Source: Candidatus Woesearchaeota archaeon
Lineage (GTDB): Archaea; Nanobdellota; Nanobdellia; Woesearchaeales; JACPJR01
Length of the DNA: 38,398 nucleotides
Direction of reading: 5' to 3'
NCBI GenBank assembly: GCA_016187565.1
Contig: JACPJR010000033.1
Span: forward strand, 1 to 38,398
Of this stretch, positions 15,824-24,698 are shown piece by piece (the stretch's first letter is position 1; each line of letters begins with the position of its first letter). A program made the position numbers and the translations under genes. The notes under the pieces were generated by a model that saw only the letters and a list, made by a program, of their open reading frames with translations, was not told the DNA's origin and searched no databases.

Positions 15824-16559
15824 TTTTCCATGGTGTCAGCTTTTTAGATAATAACACGAACAACCGATCTATAATTATTCCTAAACTTCCTAAAACAACA
15901 ATGTATGCTATCATCATATCAACTCTATAGACAGACTGCAAGAAAAAAATTCTATAACCTAATCCAGCATATGCGCCTATCATCTCAGCTGCAATTAAAA
16001 CTGAAAATGCTATCCCAATCCCAATTCTTGTTCCATTGAGGATATAATTCAGGGATCCCTTGAATAATACTTCTCTCAGGAAATAAAATCCTCTGATCTC
16101 TAGGCTTTTTGCAACATAATAATATTTGTTTTCAAGATTTTTTACTCCATTATAGGTGCTTATCCATACTGGAAAGAAGCATGTCCAGGCTAATAAGCCT
16201 ATTTTAGAGCCTTCTCCGATCCCAAACCACAATAAAAAAAGTGGAACCAAGGCAAGCGGTGGTATAAACCTAAAAAAATTAGTAAATGTACCAAATATCT
16301 CATTAATATGGGAAAAATGACCGGTGATGATACCAAACAAAATCCCAGAAACAATACCTACAACACTTCCTAATAACAATCGTAATAGACTTGTTTGCAA
16401 GTCAAGAAATAAATTTTTTGATTCAAAAAAAGAGCTAAAAACACGAGAAGGCGTTGGATATAATGTTTTATTTAGATGAAAGAAAATAACTGCAAAATGC
16501 CAACAAAGGAGAAAAAATAAAATAAGTAGCACTAAATATATTACTTTGTTGTTTTTCAT
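15813..16559 (-). CDS. ABC importer permease, SsuC/TauC family
   Basis: A 248-residue membrane protein with about six transmembrane helices. The BPD_transp_1 coupling loop shows as EIRGFYFLREVLFKGSLNYI and GTRIGIGIAFSVLIAAEMIG, characteristic of SsuC/TauC permeases. The start overlaps the end of the binding-protein gene by 4 bases, and its own end overlaps the ATPase gene, so all three are translationally coupled. Confidence 0.92.
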   Translation of the reverse strand: MKNNKVIYLVLLILFFLLCWHFAVIFFHLNKTLYPTPSRVFSSFFESKNLFLDLQTSLLRLLLGSVVGIVSGILFGIITGHFSHINEIFGTFTNFFRFIPPLALVPLFLLWFGIGEGSKIGLLAWTCFFPVWISTYNGVKNLENKYYYVAKSLEIRGFYFLREVLFKGSLNYILNGTRIGIGIAFSVLIAAEMIGAYAGLGYRIFFLQSVYRVDMMIAYIVVLGSLGIIIDRLFVLLSKKLTPWKNDE

Positions 16560-17587
16560 TTTGCATTTTCGTAGGTAACTCCACTGGGCTTTAATTCTCT
16601 AAGATATTTTGCGTCGATTATGTCATAATAATTTGGTGCTTTATTTTGTGAACTTATTCCAATAGCTATAGCCCATTCTGCTTCTTGTTTTGGATATTCC
16701 ACAATTAAATTGTTTAATACAACACCATAATTTTGTTTCTGCATAATGTCCACGAGTAAAAGTTTATCAGTTCCTGAATATTTTGAAACAATCTCTAGAG
16801 ATTCTTCTTTGTTTTCTTTTAAAAACGTCTCTGCCTTCAGCAGAGCTATAATAAATTTCTTTATGGTATATTCATTTTGGTTATCAAAATGACTCATTGT
16901 AACTATATTCCATGTCTCTCCATAGAGATCAGTAGGAGCAAAAACAGTGACTTTACTATTGCCCATTTCTCTTTTTGCCACTGCTGGTGATGGTTCAAAT
17001 ACAATAAACGCATCAATATCTCCTTTAATCAGAGCAGCAACCATATCGCCGGGGTTTAGATAAATCAATTTTACATCAGAAATATTTATTTTATTTCTCT
17101 CAAGAAAGGTATAGGTAAAGAAAAGCGGACCTCCGCCATTGGTTGTTGCTATCTTCTTGCCTTTTAAATCGGTTGGTGTAATTATTCCAGAATCTTTTCT
17201 AGCAACGACCTGAATATTATTATTGGAATATTCGATAGTTGCCAGAACAGAGATATCTTGCTCGGCGAGTCCAGCAAGTGCAATAGGCACATCTGCAGCA
17301 GTTGCAATATCTGCTCCCCCACCAATGAGTGCATCCAAAGCTAATTTACCTGTTGGAAAATGGTGATAATTAATTTTCAGCCCTTGTTCTTTAAAGTATC
17401 CTTTCTCCTCTGCAATAAATAGCAACGCAGAATTTGGAATTGGATTAATAGCTACATTTATCTCGTTTACATTATAGATGACTGCACCCGTTGGACTATT
17501 CATATTTTTGACGAGCATTGATATGCCAATGATAATCACGAGAATTAGTCCGATTAAAACTCCTATAGTTACTTTTTGCTTATTCAT
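16556..17587 (-). CDS. Substrate-binding protein, SsuA/TauA (NMT1-like) family
   Basis: A 343-residue periplasmic-binding-fold protein tethered by an uncleaved N-terminal helix (about residues 7-26). The NMT1/SsuA pattern is clear: NPIPNSALLFIAEEKGYFKE, then GKLALDALIGGGADIATAAD, LKGKKIATTNGGGP and LYGETWNIVTMSHF. It captures the ligand outside the cell for the downstream permease and ATPase; the ligand class cannot be read from the sequence. The ATG follows AGGGGTTGA. It is the first gene of the importer unit and is divergent from the TrmB regulator. Confidence 0.9.
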   Translation of the reverse strand: MNKQKVTIGVLIGLILVIIIGISMLVKNMNSPTGAVIYNVNEINVAINPIPNSALLFIAEEKGYFKEQGLKINYHHFPTGKLALDALIGGGADIATAADVPIALAGLAEQDISVLATIEYSNNNIQVVARKDSGIITPTDLKGKKIATTNGGGPLFFTYTFLERNKINISDVKLIYLNPGDMVAALIKGDIDAFIVFEPSPAVAKREMGNSKVTVFAPTDLYGETWNIVTMSHFDNQNEYTIKKFIIALLKAETFLKENKEESLEIVSKYSGTDKLLLVDIMQKQNYGVVLNNLIVEYPKQEAEWAIAIGISSQNKAPNYYDIIDAKYLRELKPSGVTYENAK

Positions 17588-17621
17588 GATTTCAACCCCT
17601 AATGAAAAGAATAAAGGGACT

Positions 17622-17632
17622 ATTATAAATTC
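17622..17632 (-). promoter_or_regulatory. TATA box of the importer operon
   Basis: The minus strand reads GAATTTATAAT about 39 bases before the binding-protein ATG, leaving room for the AGGGGTTGA ribosome site. It is flanked by a TCTAG motif (17631-17635). Confidence 0.5.
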
Positions 17633-17697
17633 TAGTCCTCCTCTAAAGGAGAACTATCTAGAAACATTTAAATAGAGGAATACAATGTTACTCTAGA
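17631..17697. promoter_or_regulatory. Three TCTAG(A) boxes and an inverted repeat in the divergent promoter region
   Basis: TCTAG occurs at 17631-17635, TCTAGA at 17657-17662 and TCTAGA at 17692-17697, the last touching the TrmB ATG. The first two flank a CTCC...GGAG inverted repeat (17638-17651). These repeats lie over both divergent promoters and are candidate sites for the TrmB-type protein. Confidence 0.45.
17666..17675 (+). promoter_or_regulatory. TATA box of the TrmB-type gene
   Basis: ATTTAAATAG is centred about 27 bases before the ATG at 17697, predicting a leaderless transcript. Confidence 0.6.
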
Positions 17698-18410
17698 TGG
17701 ATACAAAACACCTAGAGAAGATGGGTTTGACACGAAATGAATCGATTATTTACATTTCTCTTTTAAAACTAGGCATTACCAGTGCACATAATGTCGTCAA
17801 AGAGTCGGAATTGCATCGCTCAAGAGTTTATGATAGCTTAGAGTCACTGCAAAGAAAAGGGTTAGTTAGCTATGTTATTAAAGATTACAAAAAGCATTTT
17901 CAAGCTGTCGAGCCTGAAAAATTATTGGATTATGTTGATGAACAAAAGGAAGCTGTGAAACAAATTTTGCCAGAACTAAAAAGAATTGAGGGAATAAAGA
18001 GAGAAGAAATCTCTGCATCAATATATAAGGGGAAGGAAGGACTTAAAACAATTCACTCGGAAATGCTTAAAGAAGGAGAGGATATAATGGTTCTTGGCGC
18101 AAAAGCGTTAATTTATTCTGAGTTGCAGTACTTTCTTCCAAATTTTGAAAAGGAAAGAATAAAAAAAGGAATGAATTGGATATGTCTCTGGGATAAGAAA
18201 GAATATAAAAAAAGAATATTAAGTAGACATAAAGTTCAGGGAAAAGTACTTCCTGCAGGCTTTGATTCAAATGGCGTAGTTAATATCTTTGGAAATAAAG
18301 TTGCAATAGTTCTATGGAAAGAAAAATACCCTTCAGGTTTTATGATTGATAACAAAGATATTGCAAATGCCTTCAGAAAATGGTTTACTCTTATTTATAA
18401 GAAAATATAA
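17697..18410 (+). CDS. TrmB-family transcriptional regulator
   Basis: A 237-residue regulator with an N-terminal winged HTH (about 5-70: MGLTRNESIIYISLLKLG, HRSRVYDSLESLQRKGLV), a coiled linker (75-105) and a C-terminal phospholipase-D-like half as in short TrmB proteins (SASIYKGKEGLKTIHSEML, then IMVLGAKALI). It lacks the long sugar-binding domain of full TrmB. It is divergent from the SsuABC-like importer with TCTAGA repeats in between, so it likely controls that importer and itself. It converges with atpD, with only 7 bases between the stops. Confidence 0.9.
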   Translation: MDTKHLEKMGLTRNESIIYISLLKLGITSAHNVVKESELHRSRVYDSLESLQRKGLVSYVIKDYKKHFQAVEPEKLLDYVDEQKEAVKQILPELKRIEGIKREEISASIYKGKEGLKTIHSEMLKEGEDIMVLGAKALIYSELQYFLPNFEKERIKKGMNWICLWDKKEYKKRILSRHKVQGKVLPAGFDSNGVVNIFGNKVAIVLWKEKYPSGFMIDNKDIANAFRKWFTLIYKKI

Positions 18411-18417
18411 GAAGTTA

Positions 18418-19041
18418 TTACTTCCCACTCTTTGCTTTGATGCGCTTTAATCGTCCGAAACTCTCTCGTTCCATTTCCTCGAGACGCATACGGACAAAGA
18501 TTGCCTGGCGTTCCATGCGAGGGATGACGTCAAACTCAAGTGCATTTACTCGACGTTTTGTTTTTTCAATTTCTTCAAGAATTTTACGCATTGCTGTTTC
18601 TATTTCTGCTACTTCCAGAATTTTGTCCATCAGACGCTCATAGGATTCGCATGCTTCATCAATAGAAGGAGAATTGAAAATACCATACCCACGCTCAGCG
18701 ATGGTTTTGACAATAGAAGATTTTCTGGTAATGGTTGGTACAATAACCCCAAGAAGATTTTTCCTTCCAACCTCAAACTCGGGTGCATACGGAATGCTCA
18801 TGACTAACGACTTAATCTCATAGTCGTACATCATTAACCGTGTTGTGTTCATCTTTTGCAGCGAGTTAAGGTAATGTTTAGTGAGCTCTTCACGGACATT
18901 TTTTGTTTTTTTCAGGAGCTCAAAAAACTCAATGATTAAACCATCCCGCTTTTTTTTCAAGAGCTTATGACCTGACTTGGCAAGCTTAATCTTGTTTTTC
19001 AGCTTCATATACTCTGAGCGTGTTGGTTTTATATCTGCCAT
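18418..19041 (-). CDS. atpD: A-type ATP synthase subunit D
   Basis: A 207-residue central-stalk subunit, predicted as two long helices. The family start is typical (PTRSEYMKLKNKIKLAKSGH, LLKKKRDGLIIEFFELLK), and the C-terminal coil has RRVNALEFDVIPRMERQAIF, the conserved segment of V/A-type subunit D. It is the last gene of the operon, 35 bases after atpB, in the expected place. Confidence 0.95.
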   Translation of the reverse strand: MADIKPTRSEYMKLKNKIKLAKSGHKLLKKKRDGLIIEFFELLKKTKNVREELTKHYLNSLQKMNTTRLMMYDYEIKSLVMSIPYAPEFEVGRKNLLGVIVPTITRKSSIVKTIAERGYGIFNSPSIDEACESYERLMDKILEVAEIETAMRKILEEIEKTKRRVNALEFDVIPRMERQAIFVRMRLEEMERESFGRLKRIKAKSGK

Positions 19042-19076
19042 GGTATCTGGTTATTTAGCTCTAATTATTCTAACCA

Positions 19077-20447
19077 TTATTGTTTTTTCTTGTAGTATTT
19101 TTTCTTCAACTCAGGGCTTATTCTGATCAAGTCACTTTCTGAGAATGTTGAGAGAAGTTCCCAGGCAAGATCTAAGGTTGCAGCAATGCTTCTATCCTCT
19201 TCTCTTCCCTGGCGGACAAATCTACTTTCAAAAATTTCTGCAAACTTTAGGAGTTTTCTATCTCTTTCGCTAAGTGCCTCCTCACCGACAATTGCGACCA
19301 GTCCTCGTAAGTCTCTTCCTTCTGCATAATTTGCATAGAGCTGATCTGATACCTGCTTATGATCTTCTCGTGTTCGCTTTGCTCCAATACCGGCATTCAT
19401 CAATCGAGAGAGTGAAGGCAATATATCAATTGGCGGATAAATTCCCTTTCGGTGGAGCTCTCTACTTAACACAATCTGTCCTTCGGTAATATAACCGGTA
19501 AGATCTGAGATAGGGTGAGTAATGTCATCACCAGGCATAGTAAGAATCGGAATTTGCGTTACGCTTCCTTTCTTCCCTTTAATCATTCCTGCACGTTCAT
19601 AGATGACTGCAAGATCCGTGTACATATATCCTGGATATCCTCGTCTTCCTGGAATTTCTTCTCGTGCTGCACCAATCTCTCGTAAAGACTCACAGTAGTT
19701 GGTAAGATCAGTTAATATTACTAGAACGTGCATATCGCGCTGGAATGCGAAATATTCTGCAGCAGTTAATGCAATTCGCGGTGTAACGAGACGTTCGACT
19801 GCTGGATCATCAGCAAGATTGAGGAAGACAACACTACGCTGGATGGCTCCAGTCTGTTCAAAGTCCTTCATGAAGTACTGAGCCTCTTCGCTGGTAATGC
19901 CCATAGCTGCAAAGACAACGACAAAGCCCTCCTTCTGGCCAACGACCTTTGCCTGTCGTGCTATTTGGAGCGCAATTTCATTGTGAGGAAGTCCACTTCC
20001 TGAAAACAATGGCAATTTTTGTCCACGGACGAGCGTGTTGGTAGCATCGATGGTTGAAATTCCTGTTTGAATAAAATCTGACGGAGATTGTCGTGAGTAT
20101 GGATTAATAGCAGCGCCAATAATCTCTACTCTTTTTTCAGGAACAATCTCTGGGCCACCATCGATTGGTTTGCCTGATCCACTGAGTACTCTTCCCAAAA
20201 GATCTTCAGAGACTCCAAGTTTAATAGGTTCTCCAAGAAAGGTTACCTGTGTGTCTTTACCTATGCCACTCGTCCCTTCGAAGACCTGGGCGACGACCAT
20301 GGTTTCGCTCGTATCAAGAACTTGTCCATTCTTGAGACTTCCATCACTCAGTCGTATCCTGACAAGATCTCCATAGCCTACAGGATGTGTTTTTTCCACG
20401 AAAATGAGTGGACCTGCTACTCGGGTTATTGTTTTGTACTCTTTCAT
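19077..20447 (-). CDS. atpB: A-type ATP synthase subunit B (non-catalytic)
   Basis: A 456-residue regulatory nucleotide-binding subunit of the A1 head. It lacks a Walker A lysine: the equivalent segment is [20 protein letters not shown]. It retains [35 protein letters not shown] and [14 protein letters not shown]. Near the C terminus lies [16 protein letters not shown]. The length is normal. The ATG follows AGGTGG, 8 bases after the atpA stop, supporting joint translation with atpA. Confidence 0.97.
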   Translation of the reverse strand: MKEYKTITRVAGPLIFVEKTHPVGYGDLVRIRLSDGSLKNGQVLDTSETMVVAQVFEGTSGIGKDTQVTFLGEPIKLGVSEDLLGRVLSGSGKPIDGGPEIVPEKRVEIIGAAINPYSRQSPSDFIQTGISTIDATNTLVRGQKLPLFSGSGLPHNEIALQIARQAKVVGQKEGFVVVFAAMGITSEEAQYFMKDFEQTGAIQRSVVFLNLADDPAVERLVTPRIALTAAEYFAFQRDMHVLVILTDLTNYCESLREIGAAREEIPGRRGYPGYMYTDLAVIYERAGMIKGKKGSVTQIPILTMPGDDITHPISDLTGYITEGQIVLSRELHRKGIYPPIDILPSLSRLMNAGIGAKRTREDHKQVSDQLYANYAEGRDLRGLVAIVGEEALSERDRKLLKFAEIFESRFVRQGREEDRSIAATLDLAWELLSTFSESDLIRISPELKKKYYKKKQ

Positions 20448-20455
20448 TGTTCCAC

Positions 20456-22291
20456 CTACTTAATAAGCGCTGTTACTTCTTTTTCTATATCTTCTCTCAC
20501 TTTGGTTAACAGCTTTTGGTAATCTTTCTCGAACTTGGCATTGGCAATTAAATCCTTTGATGTTATGTGCAAAAGATCCTGCATTCTTGCTCCTTTTTCT
20601 CCAGCGTCGATAGCTAAATCATAGAAGAACAATATGGTTTTCATAAGCGTAAAGGTCTTTGTTAATTCAGAATAGGTATCGACATCATGGTAGGCATTCT
20701 GCTGGAGGAAAAATTCTCGTAGCATTCGAGCTACCTCGAGCAGCAGTTGCTGTTTCGGAGGCAGTGCATCACTGCCAACAAGTTGGACAATCTCCATGAG
20801 CTTATCTTCCTCTTGGAGGATAGTGTTTACTCGCTGTAATACCTCATGCCATTCTGGAGAAACATTTTCAAGGAACCATGGCTCAAGTGTTCGATAGTAA
20901 AGCGAATAACTCGTCAACCAATTGATCGAGGGGAAATGTCGTCGCTGAGCCAGCTTTGCATCAAGAGCCCAGAATGATTTAGTAACACGTAATGTTCCCT
21001 GAGTTACCGGCTCTGAAAAGTCTCCTCCTGGAGGACTGACTGCCCCAATAATGGTTACTGATCCAATCCCTGTATCCTTTGTTTTGGTAGATAGGGGAAG
21101 AACCCGTCCTGCTCGCTCGTAGAATTCTGCAAGTCTGGTGGAGAGGTATGCTGGATAACCTTCTTCACCGGGCATTTCCTCAAGGCGTGAGGAAATTTCT
21201 CGCATTGCTTCTGCCCAACGTGAGGTAGAATCTGCCATAAGTGCGACATCATATCCCATATCCCTGAAATATTCTGCAATTGTTGCTCCAGTATACACGC
21301 TTGCCTCTCGTGCAGCAACAGGCATATTTGAGGTATTTGCAATGAGCACGGTTCGGTTTAAAAGTGGCTTTCCCGATTTTGGATCAATCAGCTCGGGAAA
21401 TTCGGTAAGCACTTCAGTCATCTCATTGCCACGCTCACCGCAACCAACATACACAATGATCTGTGCATCACACCACTTTGCAAGCTGGTGCTGCGAGACT
21501 GTCTTTCCAGCTCCAAAAGGCCCGGGAATTGCGGCAGTTCCTCCTTTAGCAATAGGAAAGAGTGCATCAAAGACTCTCTGCCCGGTAATTAATGGTACCG
21601 TCGGAGAAAGCTTTTCCTTTACTGGGCGAGACATTCGGACTGGCCATTCCTGCTTTAAGTACAAGGGCTGTTTGTCAAGCGTTCCAATCTGCTCAGTAAC
21701 GGTAAATTTTCCTTCCTTAATGTCACTAATTTTCCCTGCAGTATACTGAGGCGGAACCATTATCTTATGCTTAATTCCCTCAACTTCCTCGACTTCCCCA
21801 ATAATGCTGCCTGGTCCAACACTATCTCCCTTTTTTACCGTTGGTTTAAATAGCCATTTTTTTTCTTGATCCAGCGCAGGAGCAGTAGCTCCTCGAAGAA
21901 TATAGTCACCCTGCATATGCTGCAATACCGGTAAAGGCCGTTGGATACCATCGTAGATGCTCTTCAGAAGACCTGGCCCAAGCTCGACTTTGAGCGGTAC
22001 TCCCTTGTTCACGACAACTTCACCTGGCTTTAAGCCAGTGGTGTCTTCATAGACTTGGATGACCACACTATCTTCTCGTATTTGAATAACTTCTCCCATC
22101 AGTCGTTTTTCACCAACAAAGACGACATCATACATTTTTGCCTTGAGGTTCTTTGCAACGACCACAGGACCAGCTATTCGTGCAAGAACTCCTGTTGCAT
22201 CGCCACTGTTTGTATTATTGTTGCTCTTGTTATTATTATTCTTACTTCCCGTCTCGTTTTTGGTTGTGTCTTTAGTACGCTTGCTCATCAT
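20456..22291 (-). CDS. atpA: A-type ATP synthase subunit A (catalytic), with Asn-rich N-terminal tail
   Basis: The catalytic subunit of the A1 head. Key motifs: the P-loop [31 protein letters not shown], the Walker B region [17 protein letters not shown] and [13 protein letters not shown]. The core begins at [13 protein letters not shown]. Before it lies a hydrophilic tail of about 30 residues rich in Asn, Lys and Thr (including a [10 protein letters not shown] run), encoded by repetitive AAT/AAC codons, that most A subunits lack. I chose the ATG at 22291, just after AGGTGATC, which gives 611 residues; an ATG at 22342 would add 17 more hydrophilic residues but has only a weak ribosome site. 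Confidence 0.95.
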   Translation of the reverse strand: MMSKRTKDTTKNETGSKNNNNKSNNNTNSGDATGVLARIAGPVVVAKNLKAKMYDVVFVGEKRLMGEVIQIREDSVVIQVYEDTTGLKPGEVVVNKGVPLKVELGPGLLKSIYDGIQRPLPVLQHMQGDYILRGATAPALDQEKKWLFKPTVKKGDSVGPGSIIGEVEEVEGIKHKIMVPPQYTAGKISDIKEGKFTVTEQIGTLDKQPLYLKQEWPVRMSRPVKEKLSPTVPLITGQRVFDALFPIAKGGTAAIPGPFGAGKTVSQHQLAKWCDAQIIVYVGCGERGNEMTEVLTEFPELIDPKSGKPLLNRTVLIANTSNMPVAAREASVYTGATIAEYFRDMGYDVALMADSTSRWAEAMREISSRLEEMPGEEGYPAYLSTRLAEFYERAGRVLPLSTKTKDTGIGSVTIIGAVSPPGGDFSEPVTQGTLRVTKSFWALDAKLAQRRHFPSINWLTSYSLYYRTLEPWFLENVSPEWHEVLQRVNTILQEEDKLMEIVQLVGSDALPPKQQLLLEVARMLREFFLQQNAYHDVDTYSELTKTFTLMKTILFFYDLAIDAGEKGARMQDLLHITSKDLIANAKFEKDYQKLLTKVREDIEKEVTALIK

Positions 22292-22356
22292 TAGATCACC
22301 TGCTTGACGTTTACTTTGATTTTTATTATTCATAGTACTCATATTCCTCAGACTCG

Positions 22357-22692
22357 TTATTGATTCCAGAGATCAACACCAATAGATTTAATGATAATTT
22401 CCCTGAGTCTTCCAATGCCTGATTCCTTTGATAAGATAACAGTTACTGGCTTAATAGATTTTGAGAGATCCTCTTGGCTACGAACTGGAAGATTATGGTA
22501 GGCTTCCTCCTGCACCACAAGCACTCCCGCGGTACTATCATGAAGGAGGTTTTTAATAACGCTGACATTTTCTGTTGTATTTTCCTTCTCAGTATAAACG
22601 TGTTTAATGCCAACGAGCATAAAACCAAGCAAAAAGTCCTCTTTTCCATACACCGCAATTTCTCCACATGATTCTTTTTGTTTCTCTTCCAC
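22357..22692 (-). CDS. atpF: A-type ATP synthase subunit F
   Basis: A 111-residue stalk subunit. The Rossmann-like start [20 protein letters not shown] and the later [10 protein letters not shown] and PVTVILSKE match subunit F. No ATG fits. I chose the GTG at 22692 because GAGGTTATC lies four bases upstream and the resulting length fits the family. The longer upstream frame would overlap atpC and is unlikely. It lies between atpC and atpA, the standard order. Confidence 0.88.
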   Translation of the reverse strand: MEEKQKESCGEIAVYGKEDFLLGFMLVGIKHVYTEKENTTENVSVIKNLLHDSTAGVLVVQEEAYHNLPVRSQEDLSKSIKPVTVILSKESGIGRLREIIIKSIGVDLWNQ

Positions 22693-22714
22693 TGGTGATA
22701 ACCTCAGATAATAA

Positions 22715-23794
22715 TCAGATAATAATAAACTGCCGAAGCGTGTGCTCATCAATGCCAAATACTTTTCCCTTGTAGATGGTATGGATATTTTTAATCTCGA
22801 TTTCTTTCGAAAAAATAAATGACACAATACCATTTACCGACAGTACATCGGTGTGGGACGAAGTTCTTGTTCTCGCAAGCGCATTTTGCTTAAGCAGTCG
22901 CTCGGTTGTTACTAAGGTATTTGTACTCTTATAATCATTAAGGGCTCGATCAAACTCCCCTTCTAATTCCTTGGTGATAACCTTTCGTAATTCTTTTCGT
23001 ATGAGATTGATGAACATTTCTTTTTCTCCAGTTTCTATTATTTGCTTGAGCAGGGCATCAAATTTCTCATCGACAGGTATGAGATACTGCGCAATTATTT
23101 TTGGATCTCTATTTTCTCTCTTAAGGCGCATAAGCGTGAGTATATCCGTATTCATAATCTCGTGATACACTAATCGCTTTATGGCTTCTCCCTGCTTCTT
23201 TATCTGTGAAAAGAAGTTGAGCACATACATAAAGTACGCCTTGTCAAAGGCAGTTTCTATTTCTGCCAAATCAGCAAGGGTAAGTGCATCAAGATTCTTT
23301 TTATACAGATGAGTTCCATTGATGTAATCCTTAAATATACTTGTTTTCAACTTTGCAAAAAGCTCACGCACACTTCTCTTGTCTATCATTTCTTCATAAA
23401 ACTCAAGATCATATTTCCCGACGGGGACGAGAAGAGTCAGGATTTCTTCCTTTGCTTGATGCGTGAAGATACCTCGCGTAATAGTCTTCATGTTAAAGAG
23501 ATCATATCGGGTTAGGTATTGTTCAATAACCTCGCGCAATCCTGGATCAGAAATTTGTTTCAGCTTGATATAGGTTCTCGTCAGATTTTGCTTGAGTGCT
23601 CGTTCAAGCAACTCTATCCCCGTATATCTCATGGAGAGTTCAGAGAACTCCTTATAGCCTTTATTTTGGAGATAATGGATGATCTCCTGGAGACCCATCT
23701 TGAGAAGTTTTTCATAGTCTTCTCTGGTGAGCAGGAGACTTTTCATTACCTGAACTCTTACGTATGCATAGGGATAAAATTTCAAGCGTATCAT
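22715..23794 (-). CDS. atpC: A-type ATP synthase subunit C
   Basis: A 359-residue all-helical adaptor that seats the central stalk on the membrane ring. It has the family start YPYAYVRVQVMKSLLLTREDYEKLL, an internal repeat of that fold, and the late LMRLKRENRDPKIIAQYLIP segment. The length is normal (about 350). It starts 36 bases after atpE; a perfect 14-base palindrome lies in that gap and the ribosome site is weak (GGTGCTGA). Confidence 0.93.
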   Translation of the reverse strand: MIRLKFYPYAYVRVQVMKSLLLTREDYEKLLKMGLQEIIHYLQNKGYKEFSELSMRYTGIELLERALKQNLTRTYIKLKQISDPGLREVIEQYLTRYDLFNMKTITRGIFTHQAKEEILTLLVPVGKYDLEFYEEMIDKRSVRELFAKLKTSIFKDYINGTHLYKKNLDALTLADLAEIETAFDKAYFMYVLNFFSQIKKQGEAIKRLVYHEIMNTDILTLMRLKRENRDPKIIAQYLIPVDEKFDALLKQIIETGEKEMFINLIRKELRKVITKELEGEFDRALNDYKSTNTLVTTERLLKQNALARTRTSSHTDVLSVNGIVSFIFSKEIEIKNIHTIYKGKVFGIDEHTLRQFIII

Positions 23795-23812
23795 GTTTCA
23801 GCACCAGGAGAG

Positions 23813-23826
23813 GAGGAGTACTCCTC
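23813..23826. other. Palindrome between atpE and atpC
   Basis: GAGGAGTACTCCTC is a perfect 14-base palindrome in the intercistronic gap. On the message it could form a small hairpin or hide the GAGGAG that resembles a ribosome site. Confidence 0.4.
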
Positions 23827-23830
23827 ATAC

Positions 23831-24394
23831 TTAATTACCCTTGACTGGAGAGGCAAAGAGTAACTTGGACAATTCTGCCAGTTTTTCTTGACTTGCATGG
23901 TGAAGCATGGTCTCAAGACTGTAGTCTACACGTATAGTTCCGTCTTCGTTTTCTGCAATAATGCCACCAACAAGAGGAGCAGACTTTACTTTGTAGCCCT
24001 TGAGAAGCTTAGCATCATCGTCATTGGCATAGATGAGCCCAACACTAATTTCTTTCTGGATGTCCGCCAGCAGATGCTCAATGATTTGTTTTCTTTGTTT
24101 TGCATCGAGGTTCTCGAGCTTCTGCTGTGCAAGTGTTATTGCCTTATTCAGGATCTCTTTCTTTTTCTCTTGCACCATTCGCTTGCCTTGGAGCGTAACT
24201 TCTGATAACTCCTTAACTTCAAGCTGGGATTTCTCCTGAGCGTATACTCGTTCTTTCTGCTGCCGGTATTCCTCGCCTTTCTGCTTTAGTTCTTGCTCTA
24301 ACTTTTTGATCTCATCTTCACCTTGCTTTCGGATTGCTGCTATCCTGCTCTGGTTCTCTGCAAGTAACTCTCGCTTTATGTCTTCAATCGCCAT
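23831..24394 (-). CDS. atpE: A-type ATP synthase subunit E
   Basis: A 187-residue peripheral-stalk subunit. An N-terminal coiled coil (about 5-85, heavy in Glu, Lys and Gln) is followed by the globular head (LVGGIIAENEDGTIRVDYSL), the diagnostic segment of V/A-type E. Its partner in the stalk is the AhaH-like coiled coil at 26688-27038. It starts 12 bases after the proteolipid gene, behind GGTAGAAA. Confidence 0.93.
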   Translation of the reverse strand: MAIEDIKRELLAENQSRIAAIRKQGEDEIKKLEQELKQKGEEYRQQKERVYAQEKSQLEVKELSEVTLQGKRMVQEKKKEILNKAITLAQQKLENLDAKQRKQIIEHLLADIQKEISVGLIYANDDDAKLLKGYKVKSAPLVGGIIAENEDGTIRVDYSLETMLHHASQEKLAELSKLLFASPVKGN

Positions 24395-24406
24395 TTTCTA
24401 CCAGCG

Positions 24407-24634
24407 TTAGCCTGCAAGACCAATAATCATAATCGCAACGACAAGTCCGAAGATGATAATTGTTTCAGGGATAACTGTTAAAATTAACCCTTTTCCAAAC
24501 AGTTCTTCTTTCTCCGCCATTGCTCCTATTGCAGCAGTTGCTATAGATTTCTCTGCTAGTGCTGTAGCAATTGCACTTGCACCGATTGCAACAGCAGCAC
24601 TTAGTCCTATTAATGCAGTTTCAATTCCTGCCAT
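24407..24634 (-). CDS. atpK: A-type ATP synthase proteolipid subunit K (c)
   Basis: A 75-residue two-helix hairpin forming the membrane rotor. Helix 1 is AAVAIGASAIATAL and neighbours; helix 2 carries the ion-binding carboxylate in VIPETIIIFGLVVAIM. It is a single hairpin (two helices), not the duplicated form. No Gln is present near the carboxylate in either helix; many Na+-binding rings have one, so proton use is somewhat favoured, as inference only. I chose the ATG at 24634, just after GGAGGTT, rather than an upstream start at 24673. Confidence 0.93.
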   Translation of the reverse strand: MAGIETALIGLSAAVAIGASAIATALAEKSIATAAIGAMAEKEELFGKGLILTVIPETIIIFGLVVAIMIIGLAG

Positions 24635-24698
24635 GTTTTTAACCTCCGTGTTTATGTTATACTTGCATGACAAATCACATCATGCTCATGCAAGCTCT

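Noticed and set aside
22693-22833. Longer N terminus for subunit F running back into atpC.
   Set aside because: The extra residues do not match subunit F, overlap atpC, and a GTG with a good ribosome site gives the correct length.
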